Shown here in pieces: positions 37,598 to 46,588 of a stretch of DNA of 64,000 nt. Position 1 is the stretch's first letter. Each line of letters begins with the position of its first letter. The DNA comes from Actinomadura flavalba DSM 45200 (GTDB taxonomy: Bacteria > Actinomycetota > Actinomycetes > Streptosporangiales > Streptosporangiaceae). The notes under the pieces were generated by a model that had not been told where the DNA came from, did no database searches, and saw only the letters and a program-made list of their open reading frames with translations. The stretch covers positions 62,001 through 126,000 of the forward strand of contig NZ_KB894102.1 of the NCBI RefSeq assembly GCF_000374305.1, written 5' to 3'. A program made the position numbers and the translations under genes.

Positions 37598-40189
37598 GTG
37601 AACTCCCGCCGCTCCCCCCGCCGTCTGGCCGCGCTGCTCGCCGCTCTCTGCGCGGCCGGACCCGCCGTCGTCCTCCCCGCCCCGGCGTTCGCGGCCGACG
37701 TCCCGGCGGCCCGCAAAGCGGCGGGCTGGCTGGCCGGGCAGCTCAGCGAGGACGGCACGCTGCAGAACCCGCTCGGCGGCGCCCTGCCCGACCACGGCCT
37801 GATGATCGACGCGCTGTACGCGATGTACGCCGCCGGGGAGGGCGACCTGGCCAGGCCGATCGTCCGCTATCTGGACGAGGGCAAGCACGCCAGCGACTAC
37901 TTCACCTGGGACGGCCTCGTCCCCGGCCAGGGCTACGACCAGGTCATCGTCGGCGGCGCGGCGGCCAAGACGCTCGTCGCCGCGCTCGTCGCCCGCCGTG
38001 ACCCGCGCTCCTTCGGCGGCTACGACCTGGTCACCGAGACCGAGGGCGCGATCATGCGGTCGGGCCCCGACAAGGGGCGGGTCAGCGACTACTCCAAGGA
38101 CCCCGACCTGGCGAGTTCGGTGAGCAACAACGCCAACGTCTTCGGCCAGGCGCTCGGCGTGATCGGCCTGGCGGGCGTCGGCCGCAACGACCGGCTCGCG
38201 ATCGACAAGCTCGTCACGCAGCAGTGCTCGGAGGGGTACTTCCGCATCTACTTCGGTTACGTCCCGACGGACGAGACCGGCGACCACGTCACCCCCAACG
38301 GCCGCAAGGTCTCCACCTGCGACGAGGGCAAGGCGCACGACCAGTCCGCCCCGGACGGCGACGCCACCGGCCTCGCGCTCTCGGCGCTGGTGGCCGCCCG
38401 CCGGGCGGGGGCGCGCGGGCTGGACGCGCCGATCGCGCGGACCGTCGCCTGGCTGCGCAAGCGCCAGGACGCGGGCGGCGGCTGGGGCGGCGGCGTCAGC
38501 ACCGAGGCCCCCAACACCAACAGCACCGGCCTGATCGTGCAGGCGCTCGCCGACGCGGGCGGCGCGAAGGCGGCGGTGGCCAGGGGCCAGGCGTACCTGA
38601 CGTCGGCGCAGGCCACGGCCGCCGACGCGGGCAACCGGCTCGCCGAGCACGTGGGCGCCATCGCGTACACGCCCGCCGAGTACCGGACCGCCCGTTCGGA
38701 GGGCATCGCCGGGATCGACACGTGGATCCGGGCGTCGGCGCAGGCGTCCCTGGGGCTCTCCCAGGTCGGGTTCCACGGCCTCACGCGCGGCGAGAAGCCC
38801 GGTGGCGGCACGCCCCCGCCGGGAACCCGCCCGCCCGGCGGCAAGGACCCGGCGGGGCCGCCCGCGAAGGAGAAGCCGCTGAGCCCGCGCGCCGGTGCGC
38901 CCGCGCCGGTGCCGGGGTCCTCCGGCGGGACCGTCGTGACGCCGCCGCGCGCCTTCACCGAGCCGGGATCACCGACGCCCGCCGGACGGCTGGGCCGCTA
39001 CCTGGCCGGACGGCTCGTGGACGGCGACCACATCGAGGTCGCGGACGGACGCACGAAGTACGTCGACTACGACCTCACCGCCGACCTCGTGCTGGCCCTG
39101 CGCGCCCTGGACGAGCAGCCCCGCGCCGCCCGGAACGCCTCGCGCTTCCTGCTGCACCCGGCGTCGATCAAGGCGTACGCCAACGGCGCCCCGTACGAGA
39201 AGGGCCAGGCCGCCTACACCGAGCCGCTGGCCAAGCTGCGGATCGTCGGCGGTTTCCTCCAGTCCGAACGCCGCCCGCCCAAGGGCGTCGCACCGACCGT
39301 GAGCCGCCTCGACGAGGACCTGCGCGGGCTGCGCGGCCGTGACGGGCGCTTCGGGGACACCGGGCGGTACGCCGATCCGGGCGCGTCCACCCGCCGCCAG
39401 GCGTGGGCCGCCCTGGCCACCGTCGCGGCGCGCGGCGACGCGCCGCTGGAGCCGCTGACCCGCGCCCGGTGCGCCGACGGCGGGATGCCCGCCGAGGTCG
39501 ACGCGAAGGGCTGCCGGACCGGCGACGCGGCCGCCACCGCGACCGCGATCCTCGCGCTCAACGGCCGCCCCGGCGACCCGCCCGGACCGGCGCTGCCGCA
39601 GACGGTGCCCGCCGCGAGCACCGGGGACGGCTGGCCCGCCGGGCGCGCCGCCGCGCTCACCCGGGCCGCGTCCGCGCTGAGCGCCCGGTCTGCCCTCGAC
39701 GGCGCCGTGCGCGGCACCGGCGGACGTCTCGACGTCGCCGCCAGCGCCCACGTCGCCGCCGGACGGCAGGGCGCCGGGCTCGACGCCACCGCCACCGCCC
39801 GCACGCTCGGCGGGCTGCTGCTGCGCGACGGCGGCCTGCCCGGCGCGCAAACCAAGCGCAGCGACGTCCCGGCGAGCATCGCCGCCGCCCCCGGCATCGC
39901 CGGGCGCGCGTGGACGAGCGCGCCCGGCTCGCCCGTCGCGGCGGCGGTGCGGCTGCCGCTGTCCGGCGAGGCCGCGTCCGTCGTCGAGCGGCGCGCGGCG
40001 CCCGCGTCGGCGCGCGAGAGCTGGACGATCACCGTGCTCGTCGGCCTCCTCGCCGCGTGCGCGGGCTTCCTGCTGCGTCCCCTGCTCGCCCGGCGGCGCG
40101 CGCCCGCGCCCGTCGCCCGGCAGAACGTCCCGTTCGGCCCGGAGCCGCCCCCCGGCTTCGGCACCCCCTCCCCCAAGGACACGCCATGA
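37598..40189 (+). CDS. Secreted, membrane-anchored alpha-barrel protein (prenyltransferase/transcobalamin-like)
   Basis: 863 residues from GTG 37598 (AGAGGA upstream). Signal peptide about 1-32 (cleavage near AFA-AD). Residues about 35-360 form helical repeats of the terpenoid cyclase/prenyltransferase kind: AARKAAGWLAGQLSEDGTL, IARTVAWLRKRQDAGGGWGG and STGLIVQALADAGG. A Pro/Gly linker (about 365-420) leads to a second, weaker helical-repeat region (YDLTADLVLALRALDEQ). One membrane helix near residues 822-840 and a basic tail anchor it. The alpha6-alpha6 barrel is the fold of the N-terminal domain of intrinsic factor and transcobalamin. With the riboswitch and ECF genes, it is probably the surface B12-capture protein. 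Confidence 0.75.
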   Translation: MNSRRSPRRLAALLAALCAAGPAVVLPAPAFAADVPAARKAAGWLAGQLSEDGTLQNPLGGALPDHGLMIDALYAMYAAGEGDLARPIVRYLDEGKHASDYFTWDGLVPGQGYDQVIVGGAAAKTLVAALVARRDPRSFGGYDLVTETEGAIMRSGPDKGRVSDYSKDPDLASSVSNNANVFGQALGVIGLAGVGRNDRLAIDKLVTQQCSEGYFRIYFGYVPTDETGDHVTPNGRKVSTCDEGKAHDQSAPDGDATGLALSALVAARRAGARGLDAPIARTVAWLRKRQDAGGGWGGGVSTEAPNTNSTGLIVQALADAGGAKAAVARGQAYLTSAQATAADAGNRLAEHVGAIAYTPAEYRTARSEGIAGIDTWIRASAQASLGLSQVGFHGLTRGEKPGGGTPPPGTRPPGGKDPAGPPAKEKPLSPRAGAPAPVPGSSGGTVVTPPRAFTEPGSPTPAGRLGRYLAGRLVDGDHIEVADGRTKYVDYDLTADLVLALRALDEQPRAARNASRFLLHPASIKAYANGAPYEKGQAAYTEPLAKLRIVGGFLQSERRPPKGVAPTVSRLDEDLRGLRGRDGRFGDTGRYADPGASTRRQAWAALATVAARGDAPLEPLTRARCADGGMPAEVDAKGCRTGDAAATATAILALNGRPGDPPGPALPQTVPAASTGDGWPAGRAAALTRAASALSARSALDGAVRGTGGRLDVAASAHVAAGRQGAGLDATATARTLGGLLLRDGGLPGAQTKRSDVPASIAAAPGIAGRAWTSAPGSPVAAAVRLPLSGEAASVVERRAAPASARESWTITVLVGLLAACAGFLLRPLLARRRAPAPVARQNVPFGPEPPPGFGTPSPKDTP

Positions 40190-41028
40190 GACGCATCCTC
40201 GTCCTGTCCGCGCTCGTCGCCGCCGCGCTGGTCGTTCCCGCGCAGACGGCCTCGGCCGCCCCCTACGACGGCATCTGCACCGGCGCCGACGCGCTCACCG
40301 GCGTCACCGTCGTGATCGACTTCCAGGAGCTGAACGGCAACGCGGGCAACCCGGCGCCGACGATCACGCGCTGCTCCCCCAACCCGAGCCCCGGCACGCA
40401 GCGCACCGGGATCAAGGCGCTCCAGGACGCCGGGATCGCCGTGACCGGCGTCGCGCAGTGGGGCCTCGGCTTCGTCTGCCGCCTCCAGAACCGGCCCGCG
40501 CCGGGCGAACCGCTCCCGGTGTCCGGCAACCCCGGCTACACCGAGGCGTGCGTCGTGACGCCGCCCGGCGCCGCGTACTGGTCGTACTGGCACGCGACCG
40601 GCGCCAATAACACTTGGACCTACAGCAGCTACGGCGCGTCGAACCGCAACGTCACCCCGGGCGGGTTCGAGGGCTGGTCGTTCTCGCTGAACCGCGGCGC
40701 GTCCACCAACCCGGTGCCGCGCGTCACGCCGCGCAACCCGGCGGTGGGGTCGAACAACCCGACGGTCGCGCTGTCGATCACCGACCTGGACCGCAAGATC
40801 ACGCTGGGGCAGAGCACGTCGCTGGCGTGGACGTCCACGAACGCGACGGCGCTGACGGCGCACGCCACCGCGCCCGCGACCGGCGGCGGCGCCTGGTCGG
40901 GTTCGCTCACCGCGCCGTCCGGGTCCAAGACGATCAAGCCGACCGCGCGCGGCACCTACACGTACACGATCAAGGCGACGGGCACCGGCGGGACCGTGTA
41001 CTCCACCGCCACCCTCACCGTCACATGA
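40186..41028 (+). CDS. Secreted protein with transcobalamin C-terminal-like (DUF4430-like) domain and Ig-like domain
   Basis: 280 residues; ATG overlaps the previous stop by 4 bases. Signal peptide about 1-25 (QTASAAPY). Residues about 30-165 start with GVTVVIDFQEL and carry TGIKALQDAGIAVTGV, GFVCRLQNRP, AAYWSYWHA and GGFEGWSFSLN. Layout and aromatic motif recall DUF4430, the beta domain that closes over B12 in transcobalamin. Residues about 185-280 look like an Ig-type fold ending in YTYTIKATGTGGTVYSTATL. No membrane anchor. Paralogous with the next gene. Probably a B12-binding partner of the alpha-barrel protein; inferred. Confidence 0.65.
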   Translation: MRRILVLSALVAAALVVPAQTASAAPYDGICTGADALTGVTVVIDFQELNGNAGNPAPTITRCSPNPSPGTQRTGIKALQDAGIAVTGVAQWGLGFVCRLQNRPAPGEPLPVSGNPGYTEACVVTPPGAAYWSYWHATGANNTWTYSSYGASNRNVTPGGFEGWSFSLNRGASTNPVPRVTPRNPAVGSNNPTVALSITDLDRKITLGQSTSLAWTSTNATALTAHATAPATGGGAWSGSLTAPSGSKTIKPTARGTYTYTIKATGTGGTVYSTATLTVT

Positions 41029-41969
41029 GGATGCGCCGTTCCCTTCCGGCCGCCGCGGCGATCGCGCTGATCGCCGCGGCGGCCGGGCCGGTCGCGCCCG
41101 CGCACGCCATCGACCCGGGCAAGGGCCATCCCGGCTTCTGCAAGACGGCGGCGGGCGTGACGGTCGTCGTGGACTTCCAGCGGCTCGGCGGCACCACGAT
41201 CGTCCGGTGCAACCCACGCCGCACGCGCGGCACCGGGCTGGACGCGCTCAAGGGCGCCGGGTTCCAGATCGCCGGAGTGCAGCGGTGGGGCGAGGGGTTC
41301 ATCTGCCGGATCGAGAACCGCCCCTCGGCCGTCGAGGAGCTGCCCGTCCGGGGCCGGGACGGCTACCGGGAGGCGTGCGTGGACACCCCGCCCGGCGGCG
41401 CGTACTGGTCGTACTGGCACGCCGGGAACAACTGCGCCTGGCAGTACAGCCAGTGGGGCGTGAAGAACCGCGACTTCGTACCGGGCGGGTTCGAGGGCTG
41501 GTCGTTCTCGCTGAACGCCACCGCCGCCAGCAACCCCAGGCCGCGCATCGCGGCCGTCCGGCCCGGCACGGCCGGGCGGCCGTGCGTCGCGCGCGAGGAG
41601 CCCGAGCCGACGACGAACGACCCGAACGAGCGGCAGCCCGGCGGCCGGGCTCCCGGCGGCGACGCGGGGAACGGCGGAGCGGGCGGCACGACCGAGGACC
41701 CGCTGGACGCCGCGCGGCCGCCCGGCCGCGACGGCGAACTGCCGCCGCCCCGGCGCCGCACGCTCACCAGCCCGTCGCCGGGCGCCGACGACCCCGCGAA
41801 CAACGTCGCGTTCGACGGCGGGGAGAGGGCGCGCGACGTCAACGAACTGGTGAAGGAGCAGTCCGGGGCCAGCGACGTCGCCCCGTGGGCGGCGGCCGGG
41901 CTGGCCGCCGCGCTCGGCCTCGGCGCCTGGCTGACCGCCCGGCGGCGCCGCCGCGCCCGGGACGCGTGA
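41025..41969 (+). CDS. Membrane-anchored paralogue of the DUF4430-like protein
   Basis: 314 residues, 4-base overlap with the previous gene. Signal peptide about 1-27 (APAHAIDP). The domain at about 35-160 repeats the motifs of its neighbour: GVTVVVDFQRL, TGLDALKGAGFQIAGV, GFICRIENRP, GAYWSYWHAG and GGFEGWSFSLN. A long Pro/Gly/Asp-rich stalk (about 170-275) leads to a membrane helix (PWAAAGLAAALGLGAWLTAR) and an Arg-rich tail. Compared with its paralogue it lacks the Ig-like domain but has an anchor. Probable membrane-proximal B12-binding component handing the ligand to the ECF transporter. Confidence 0.65.
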   Translation: MRMRRSLPAAAAIALIAAAAGPVAPAHAIDPGKGHPGFCKTAAGVTVVVDFQRLGGTTIVRCNPRRTRGTGLDALKGAGFQIAGVQRWGEGFICRIENRPSAVEELPVRGRDGYREACVDTPPGGAYWSYWHAGNNCAWQYSQWGVKNRDFVPGGFEGWSFSLNATAASNPRPRIAAVRPGTAGRPCVAREEPEPTTNDPNERQPGGRAPGGDAGNGGAGGTTEDPLDAARPPGRDGELPPPRRRTLTSPSPGADDPANNVAFDGGERARDVNELVKEQSGASDVAPWAAAGLAAALGLGAWLTARRRRRARDA

Positions 41970-43120
41970 TGCGCCGCGCGGCGCTGACCACCTACTTCCT
42001 CCCCCGCGACCTGCACCCGGCGGCGTGGTGGGCGTGGACGCTGGGGCTGGCCGTCGCCGCGAGCCGCACCACGAACCCGTGGCTGCTGCTGACGATCCTC
42101 GCCGTCGTCTGTCACGTCGTGGTGGCGCGGCGGCCGGACGCGCCGTGGGCGGCGGCGTTCCGGATCTACCTGTGGCTCGGCGCCGTCATCGTCGCGTTCC
42201 GCGTCGGGTTCCGGTTCGTGTTCGGCGGCGCGGAGGGCCAGACGATCCTGGTCCGGCTGCCGGAGATCCCGCTGCCCGCGTGGGCGGCGGGCATCCGGCT
42301 GTTCGGCGCCGTATCCGCCGAATCGCTGCTGGGCGGGCTGTACGACGGGCTGCGGCTGGCCACGATGGTGATCTGCCTGGGCGCCGCCAACGCGCTCGCC
42401 AACCCCAAGCGGCTGCTCAAGGCGCTGCCGCCCGCGCTGTACGAGGTCGGCACCGCCGTGATCGTCGCGCTGTCGGTGTTCCCGCAGCTCGCCGAGAGCG
42501 TGCAGCGCGTCGCCCGCGCGCGGCGGCTGCGCGGCGGCGCGTCCGGCGGACGGGGGCGGCGGCGCCGCGTCCGCGTGCTCCGGGCGGTGATCGTCCCGGT
42601 GCTGGAGGACGCGCTGGACCGCTCGCTGAAGCTGGCCGCGTCGATGGACGCGCGCGGCTACGGACGCTCCGGCGCCGCCTCGCCCGGCGCCCGGTTCGTC
42701 ACCGGCTCCCTCATGATCACCGGCCTGATCGGGGTGTGCGTCGGCGTCTACGCCACCCTGGACGGCAGCACGCCGCGCTTCCTCGCCACGCCCGTGCTGG
42801 TAGCCGGGCTGCTCGTGGCGCTCGCCGGGTTCCGGCTGGCCGGGCGCCGGGTGCGCCGCAGCCGCTACCGGCCCGACCGGTGGCGGCTCCCCGAGCTGGT
42901 CGTCGCCGCGTCCGGCGTCGGCGTCGCCGTCGTGCTGTTCGCGACCTCCAGCGTGGACCCGACCAACCTCAACCCGTCGCTGACGCACCTGTCCTGGCCG
43001 CTGCTGTCGTGGCCGCCGCTGCTCGGCGTGCTGCTCGGCGTCCTCCCCGCGTTCCTGTCCCCTCCGCCCGAACACCCCTACGGCGCCGTTCCGGCCGCCG
43101 CCGAGAAGGTCGCCGCATGA
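41969..43120 (+). CDS. ECF transporter T subunit (CbiQ/EcfT family)
   Basis: 383 residues with about eight membrane segments. The cytoplasmic coupling region contains the two Ala-Arg-Gly type signatures: ARARRLRGG and SMDARGYGR, the latter matching the A-R-G motif by which EcfT helices contact the ATPases. Start ATG 41969 overlaps the preceding stop by one base (TGATG). It is longer than usual CbiQ (about 250), with extra C-terminal helices. Energy-coupling scaffold for the S subunit two genes downstream. Confidence 0.82.
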   Translation: MRRAALTTYFLPRDLHPAAWWAWTLGLAVAASRTTNPWLLLTILAVVCHVVVARRPDAPWAAAFRIYLWLGAVIVAFRVGFRFVFGGAEGQTILVRLPEIPLPAWAAGIRLFGAVSAESLLGGLYDGLRLATMVICLGAANALANPKRLLKALPPALYEVGTAVIVALSVFPQLAESVQRVARARRLRGGASGGRGRRRRVRVLRAVIVPVLEDALDRSLKLAASMDARGYGRSGAASPGARFVTGSLMITGLIGVCVGVYATLDGSTPRFLATPVLVAGLLVALAGFRLAGRRVRRSRYRPDRWRLPELVVAASGVGVAVVLFATSSVDPTNLNPSLTHLSWPLLSWPPLLGVLLGVLPAFLSPPPEHPYGAVPAAAEKVAA

Positions 43121-44721
43121 TCGAGTTCGACCGCGTCACGTTCCGGTACCACGACCGGCCCGACCCCGTCCTGGCCGACGTGTCGCTGACCGTCGGCGAA
43201 GGCGAGCTGGTGCTCGTCGCCGGTCGCACGGGCGCCGGGAAGTCCACGCTGCTCGGTGCCGTCAACGGGCTCGTGCCGCACTTCACCGGCGGGCACCTGG
43301 GCGGGACCGTCGCCGTCGCGGGCGTCGCCACGCACACCCGGCCGCCGCGCGAGTTCGCGCACCTGGCCGGGGTGGTGGGACAGGACCCGCTCGCCGGATT
43401 CGTCACCGACACCGTCGAGGAGGAACTCGCCTACGGCATGGAGCAGCTCGGGCTGGCGCCGCAGGTGATGCGCCGCCGCGTCGAGGAGACCCTCGACCTG
43501 CTCGGCATCGCCGACCTGCGGCGCCGCGCGCTGCGGACGCTGTCGGGCGGGCAGCAGCAGCGCGCCGCCATCGGCTCGGTGCTGACCACGCACCCCCGCG
43601 TGCTCGTCCTGGACGAGCCGACGTCCGCGCTCGACCCCACCGCCGCCGAGGACGTCCTGGCGACCCTCGCGCGGCTCGTGCACGACCTCGGCGCGACCGT
43701 GCTGCTGGCCGAGCACCGGATGGAGCGGGTCGTCCCGTTCGCCGACCGGATGCTCTACCTGCCCGGCGACGGGAGCGTGGTGGACGGGACGCCCGCCGAG
43801 GTGCTGCGCGGCACCCCGGTCGCGCCGCCGATCGTCGAGCTGGGACGGCTGGCCGGGTGGGAGCCGCTGCCGCTGTCGGTGCGGGACGCGCGCCGCCGGG
43901 CCGGGCCGCTGCGCGCCGCGCTCGGCCCGCCGCCCGCGCGTCCGGACGCCCCCGCCGCCGCGCCCGTGCTCCGCGCCGAGGGGATCGTCGTCCGGTACGG
44001 GCCGACGGTCGCGGTGCGCGGCGTCGACCTCGACCTGCACGGCGGACGGACGCTGGCGATGATGGGCCGCAACGGGTCGGGGAAGTCGTCGCTGCTGTGG
44101 GCGCTCCAGGGGTCGGGGCCGCGCCAGGGCGGCGCCGTCCGCGTGGACGGGCGCGACCCCGGCGACCTGGGCGCGGGCGCGGCCCGCGCCCTGGTGGGCC
44201 TCGTGCCGCAGAGCGCCGCCGACCTGCTGTACCTGGAGACGGTCGCGGCCGAGTGCGCCGCCGCCGACCACGAGTCGGCCGCCGCGCCCGGCACCTGCCG
44301 GACGCTGCTGGACCGGCTCGCGCCCGGCATCGACGGCGACCGGCATCCGCGCGACCTGTCGGAGGGGCAGCGGCTGTCGCTCGTGCTGGCCGTCCAGCTC
44401 ACCGCCGCGCCGCCCGTCGTGCTGCTGGACGAGCCCACGCGCGGCCTGGACTACACCGCCAAGGCCGCGCTCGCCGGGATCGTCGGGACGCTGGCCGGCG
44501 AGGGCCGCGCCGTCGTCATCGCCACCCACGACGTCGAGTTCGTCGCCACCGTCGCTGACCGCGTCGTCGTCCTGGCCGAGGGCGAGATCGTGTCGGACGG
44601 GCGGGCCGCCGACGTGCTCGGCGGCTCGCCCGCGTTCGCGCCGCAGGTCGCCAAAGTGCTCGGGGAACCGTGGCTCACGGTCGCAGACGTGCGGGCCGCG
44701 CTGCCGGAGGCCGTCCGATGA
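43117..44721 (+). CDS. ECF transporter ATPase, two fused ABC domains
   Basis: 534 residues. Domain 1 (about 1-265): Walker A GRTGAGKST, signature LSGGQQQRAAIG, Walker B VLVLDEPTSALD, H-loop LLAEHRMERV. Domain 2 (about 285-534): Walker A GRNGSGKSS, signature LSEGQRLSLVLA, Walker B VVLLDEPTRGLD, H-loop IATHDVEFV. Both sites look competent. The fusion replaces the usual EcfA1/EcfA2 pair. 4-base overlaps on both sides (ATGA) show translational coupling to T and S subunits. Confidence 0.88.
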   Translation: MIEFDRVTFRYHDRPDPVLADVSLTVGEGELVLVAGRTGAGKSTLLGAVNGLVPHFTGGHLGGTVAVAGVATHTRPPREFAHLAGVVGQDPLAGFVTDTVEEELAYGMEQLGLAPQVMRRRVEETLDLLGIADLRRRALRTLSGGQQQRAAIGSVLTTHPRVLVLDEPTSALDPTAAEDVLATLARLVHDLGATVLLAEHRMERVVPFADRMLYLPGDGSVVDGTPAEVLRGTPVAPPIVELGRLAGWEPLPLSVRDARRRAGPLRAALGPPPARPDAPAAAPVLRAEGIVVRYGPTVAVRGVDLDLHGGRTLAMMGRNGSGKSSLLWALQGSGPRQGGAVRVDGRDPGDLGAGAARALVGLVPQSAADLLYLETVAAECAAADHESAAAPGTCRTLLDRLAPGIDGDRHPRDLSEGQRLSLVLAVQLTAAPPVVLLDEPTRGLDYTAKAALAGIVGTLAGEGRAVVIATHDVEFVATVADRVVVLAEGEIVSDGRAADVLGGSPAFAPQVAKVLGEPWLTVADVRAALPEAVR

Positions 44722-45548
44722 CGCTCCCCGCGCTCGTCCCGGCCGTCCGGGTGGGGCCGCGCTCGGCCGCCGTGCTGACGCTGGCGTCGCTGGCCGGGCT
44801 GATGATGTTCGTGTGGCCGCTGCTCGTCCGGGTCGAGCCGCAGTCGATGCAGCACGGGCCCGACGCCCCGTTCGTCTTCCTCGGCATCCTGCCGGTGCTC
44901 ATCGCCGTGGTGCTCGCGGAGCTGTCCGAGGGCGGCATGGACTCCAAGGCCCTCGCGATGCTCGGCGTGCTGTCGGCCGTGAACGCGGCGCTGCGCCCGC
45001 TCGGCGCGGGCACCGGCGGGATCGAGACCGTGTTCTTCCTGCTCGTGCTGTCCGGGCGTGTGTTCGGGCCGGGGTTCGGGTTCGTGCTCGGCTGCACGTC
45101 GCTGTTCGCGTCGGCGCTGCTCACGGCGGGCGTCGGCCCGTGGCTGCCGTTCCAGATGCTCTGCTCGGCGTGGATCGGCATGGGCGCGGGCCTGCTCCCC
45201 CGCCGCGTCACCGGCCGCGCCGAGATCGCGATGCTCGTCGGCTACGGCATCGTCGTCGCCTACGTCTTCGGCTTCCTGATGAACCTGTGGTTCTGGCCGT
45301 TCATCACCGACGCCGAGGTCCCCTACCACGACGGCCACATCTCCTACGTGCCCGGCGATCCGGTGCTGGAGAACCTGCACCGGTTCGCGGTGTTCACGCT
45401 GCTGACGTCCACGGGCGGCTGGGACACCGGCCGCGCGATCACCAACACCGTCGCGATCCTCGTCCTCGGTCCCGCGCTGCTGGCCACGCTGCGCCGCGCC
45501 GCCCGGCGGGCCTCGTTCCATGCCGAACCGACCTTCGAGAAGCGCTAG
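44718..45548 (+). CDS. ECF transporter S (substrate-binding) subunit, probably for cobalamin
   Basis: 276 residues with about six membrane helices. RPLGAGTGGIETVFFLLVLS, GRVFGPGFGFVLGC and TAGVGPWLPFQMLCSAWIG are typical of ECF S components. The ligand is not readable from the sequence; cobalamin is inferred from the riboswitch and from the transcobalamin-like proteins in the same operon. The last gene of the chain starting at 37598. Its TAG stop is shared (CTAG 45545-45548) with the convergent gene. Confidence 0.78.
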   Translation: MTLPALVPAVRVGPRSAAVLTLASLAGLMMFVWPLLVRVEPQSMQHGPDAPFVFLGILPVLIAVVLAELSEGGMDSKALAMLGVLSAVNAALRPLGAGTGGIETVFFLLVLSGRVFGPGFGFVLGCTSLFASALLTAGVGPWLPFQMLCSAWIGMGAGLLPRRVTGRAEIAMLVGYGIVVAYVFGFLMNLWFWPFITDAEVPYHDGHISYVPGDPVLENLHRFAVFTLLTSTGGWDTGRAITNTVAILVLGPALLATLRRAARRASFHAEPTFEKR

Positions 45549-46588
45549 CCGAGGGGCCGGCCGGAGAGGATCGCGACGGAGGTGTCGAGGGCGGCGACGC
45601 GCTCGGCGGCGGTGAGGCCCGCGGCGGCGTCGACCTTGGCGCGCTCGTCGGGACCGGCGGCGATGCGGCGGAACCCGGACGGGACGGCGGTGCCGGGATG
45701 GTCCAGGTCGGTCATCTCGGGCGGCAGCGAGCCGAGGAGTTCGGCCGCCATGTCGCAGGCGGTCACGACGACCCACGCGACCGTCGCCGGGGACTCTGCG
45801 ACCAGCGTCTGGTTGGCTCCCCGGCAGCTCTCGCACTGGTCGAGCGCGGCGCCGAGGAACGCGTCCGCCAGGCCGAGGTCGACGCCCTCACCGAACGCGG
45901 CGCGGACGCGCTCCGCCGTGGCGGGGGACATCCCGATCTCGGGATGGTCGTGGGTCTCGATCGCCAGGCCCGCGTTCTCCCGCGCGCACGCCAGGGCGTT
46001 GAGCGTGGTGTGCAGGCCGGTCAGCTTCTCCTGCAACGTGGTCATGTAGGCGTTGTGCGTCGGGAAGTGGCGCGGATCGTGGCGCAGGCGCAGCAGGGTG
46101 AGGGCCAGCTCCAGCGCGATCGCGGCACCGTGCGCGTGCCCCTCGACCGCCGAGCCCTCACCGATCGCGTCGACGCCGTCGGGGATGCCGGTGAGCGCCA
46201 TGACGTTCCCGTCCGGCGACGCCACGACCGGCACGGCGCCGTCGGCGGTGCCGTCGCGCCGCATCTCCCGGCACCGGTCGATGGGGAAGCTCAGCTCCGT
46301 ACCGGCCCGCTGCATGTGGTCCTCGGGCAGCGCCCACCCGTGCGGGAACACCGCCTTGAGGCGGCGCAGGCGCTCGCCCGCGCCGGGGTCGCCCTCGTCG
46401 ATCTTGGCATGCATCAGCAGGTGCGCCTCCCGGGCCAGCAGGCCGGTCAGCAGCAGCTCACGCAGGTGCGGCTCGGTGTCGGCGGCGAGCGGCAGCCCGG
46501 CGGGGATCGGCACCCCGAGCGCTTCCAGCGTCTCGCGCAGCCGCTGCTCGTCGGGACGGGTGGGGGGAGCGACAGAATCGGTCGACAT
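45545..46588 (-). CDS. Conserved-looking protein of unknown function with CxxC motif
   Basis: 347 residues, soluble, no signal peptide. About residues 60-190 are helical with several His (HGWALPEDHMQR, EGHAHGAAIALELALTLLR, RHDPRHFPTHNAY). A DQCESCRGANQTLVAE segment near residue 250 gives a CxxC that could bind metal or be redox-active. I do not recognise a family. It faces the ECF operon and is preceded by a 320-bp non-coding region, so it is probably transcribed alone. Confidence 0.5.
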   Translation of the reverse strand: MSTDSVAPPTRPDEQRLRETLEALGVPIPAGLPLAADTEPHLRELLLTGLLAREAHLLMHAKIDEGDPGAGERLRRLKAVFPHGWALPEDHMQRAGTELSFPIDRCREMRRDGTADGAVPVVASPDGNVMALTGIPDGVDAIGEGSAVEGHAHGAAIALELALTLLRLRHDPRHFPTHNAYMTTLQEKLTGLHTTLNALACARENAGLAIETHDHPEIGMSPATAERVRAAFGEGVDLGLADAFLGAALDQCESCRGANQTLVAESPATVAWVVVTACDMAAELLGSLPPEMTDLDHPGTAVPSGFRRIAAGPDERAKVDAAAGLTAAERVAALDTSVAILSGRPLG

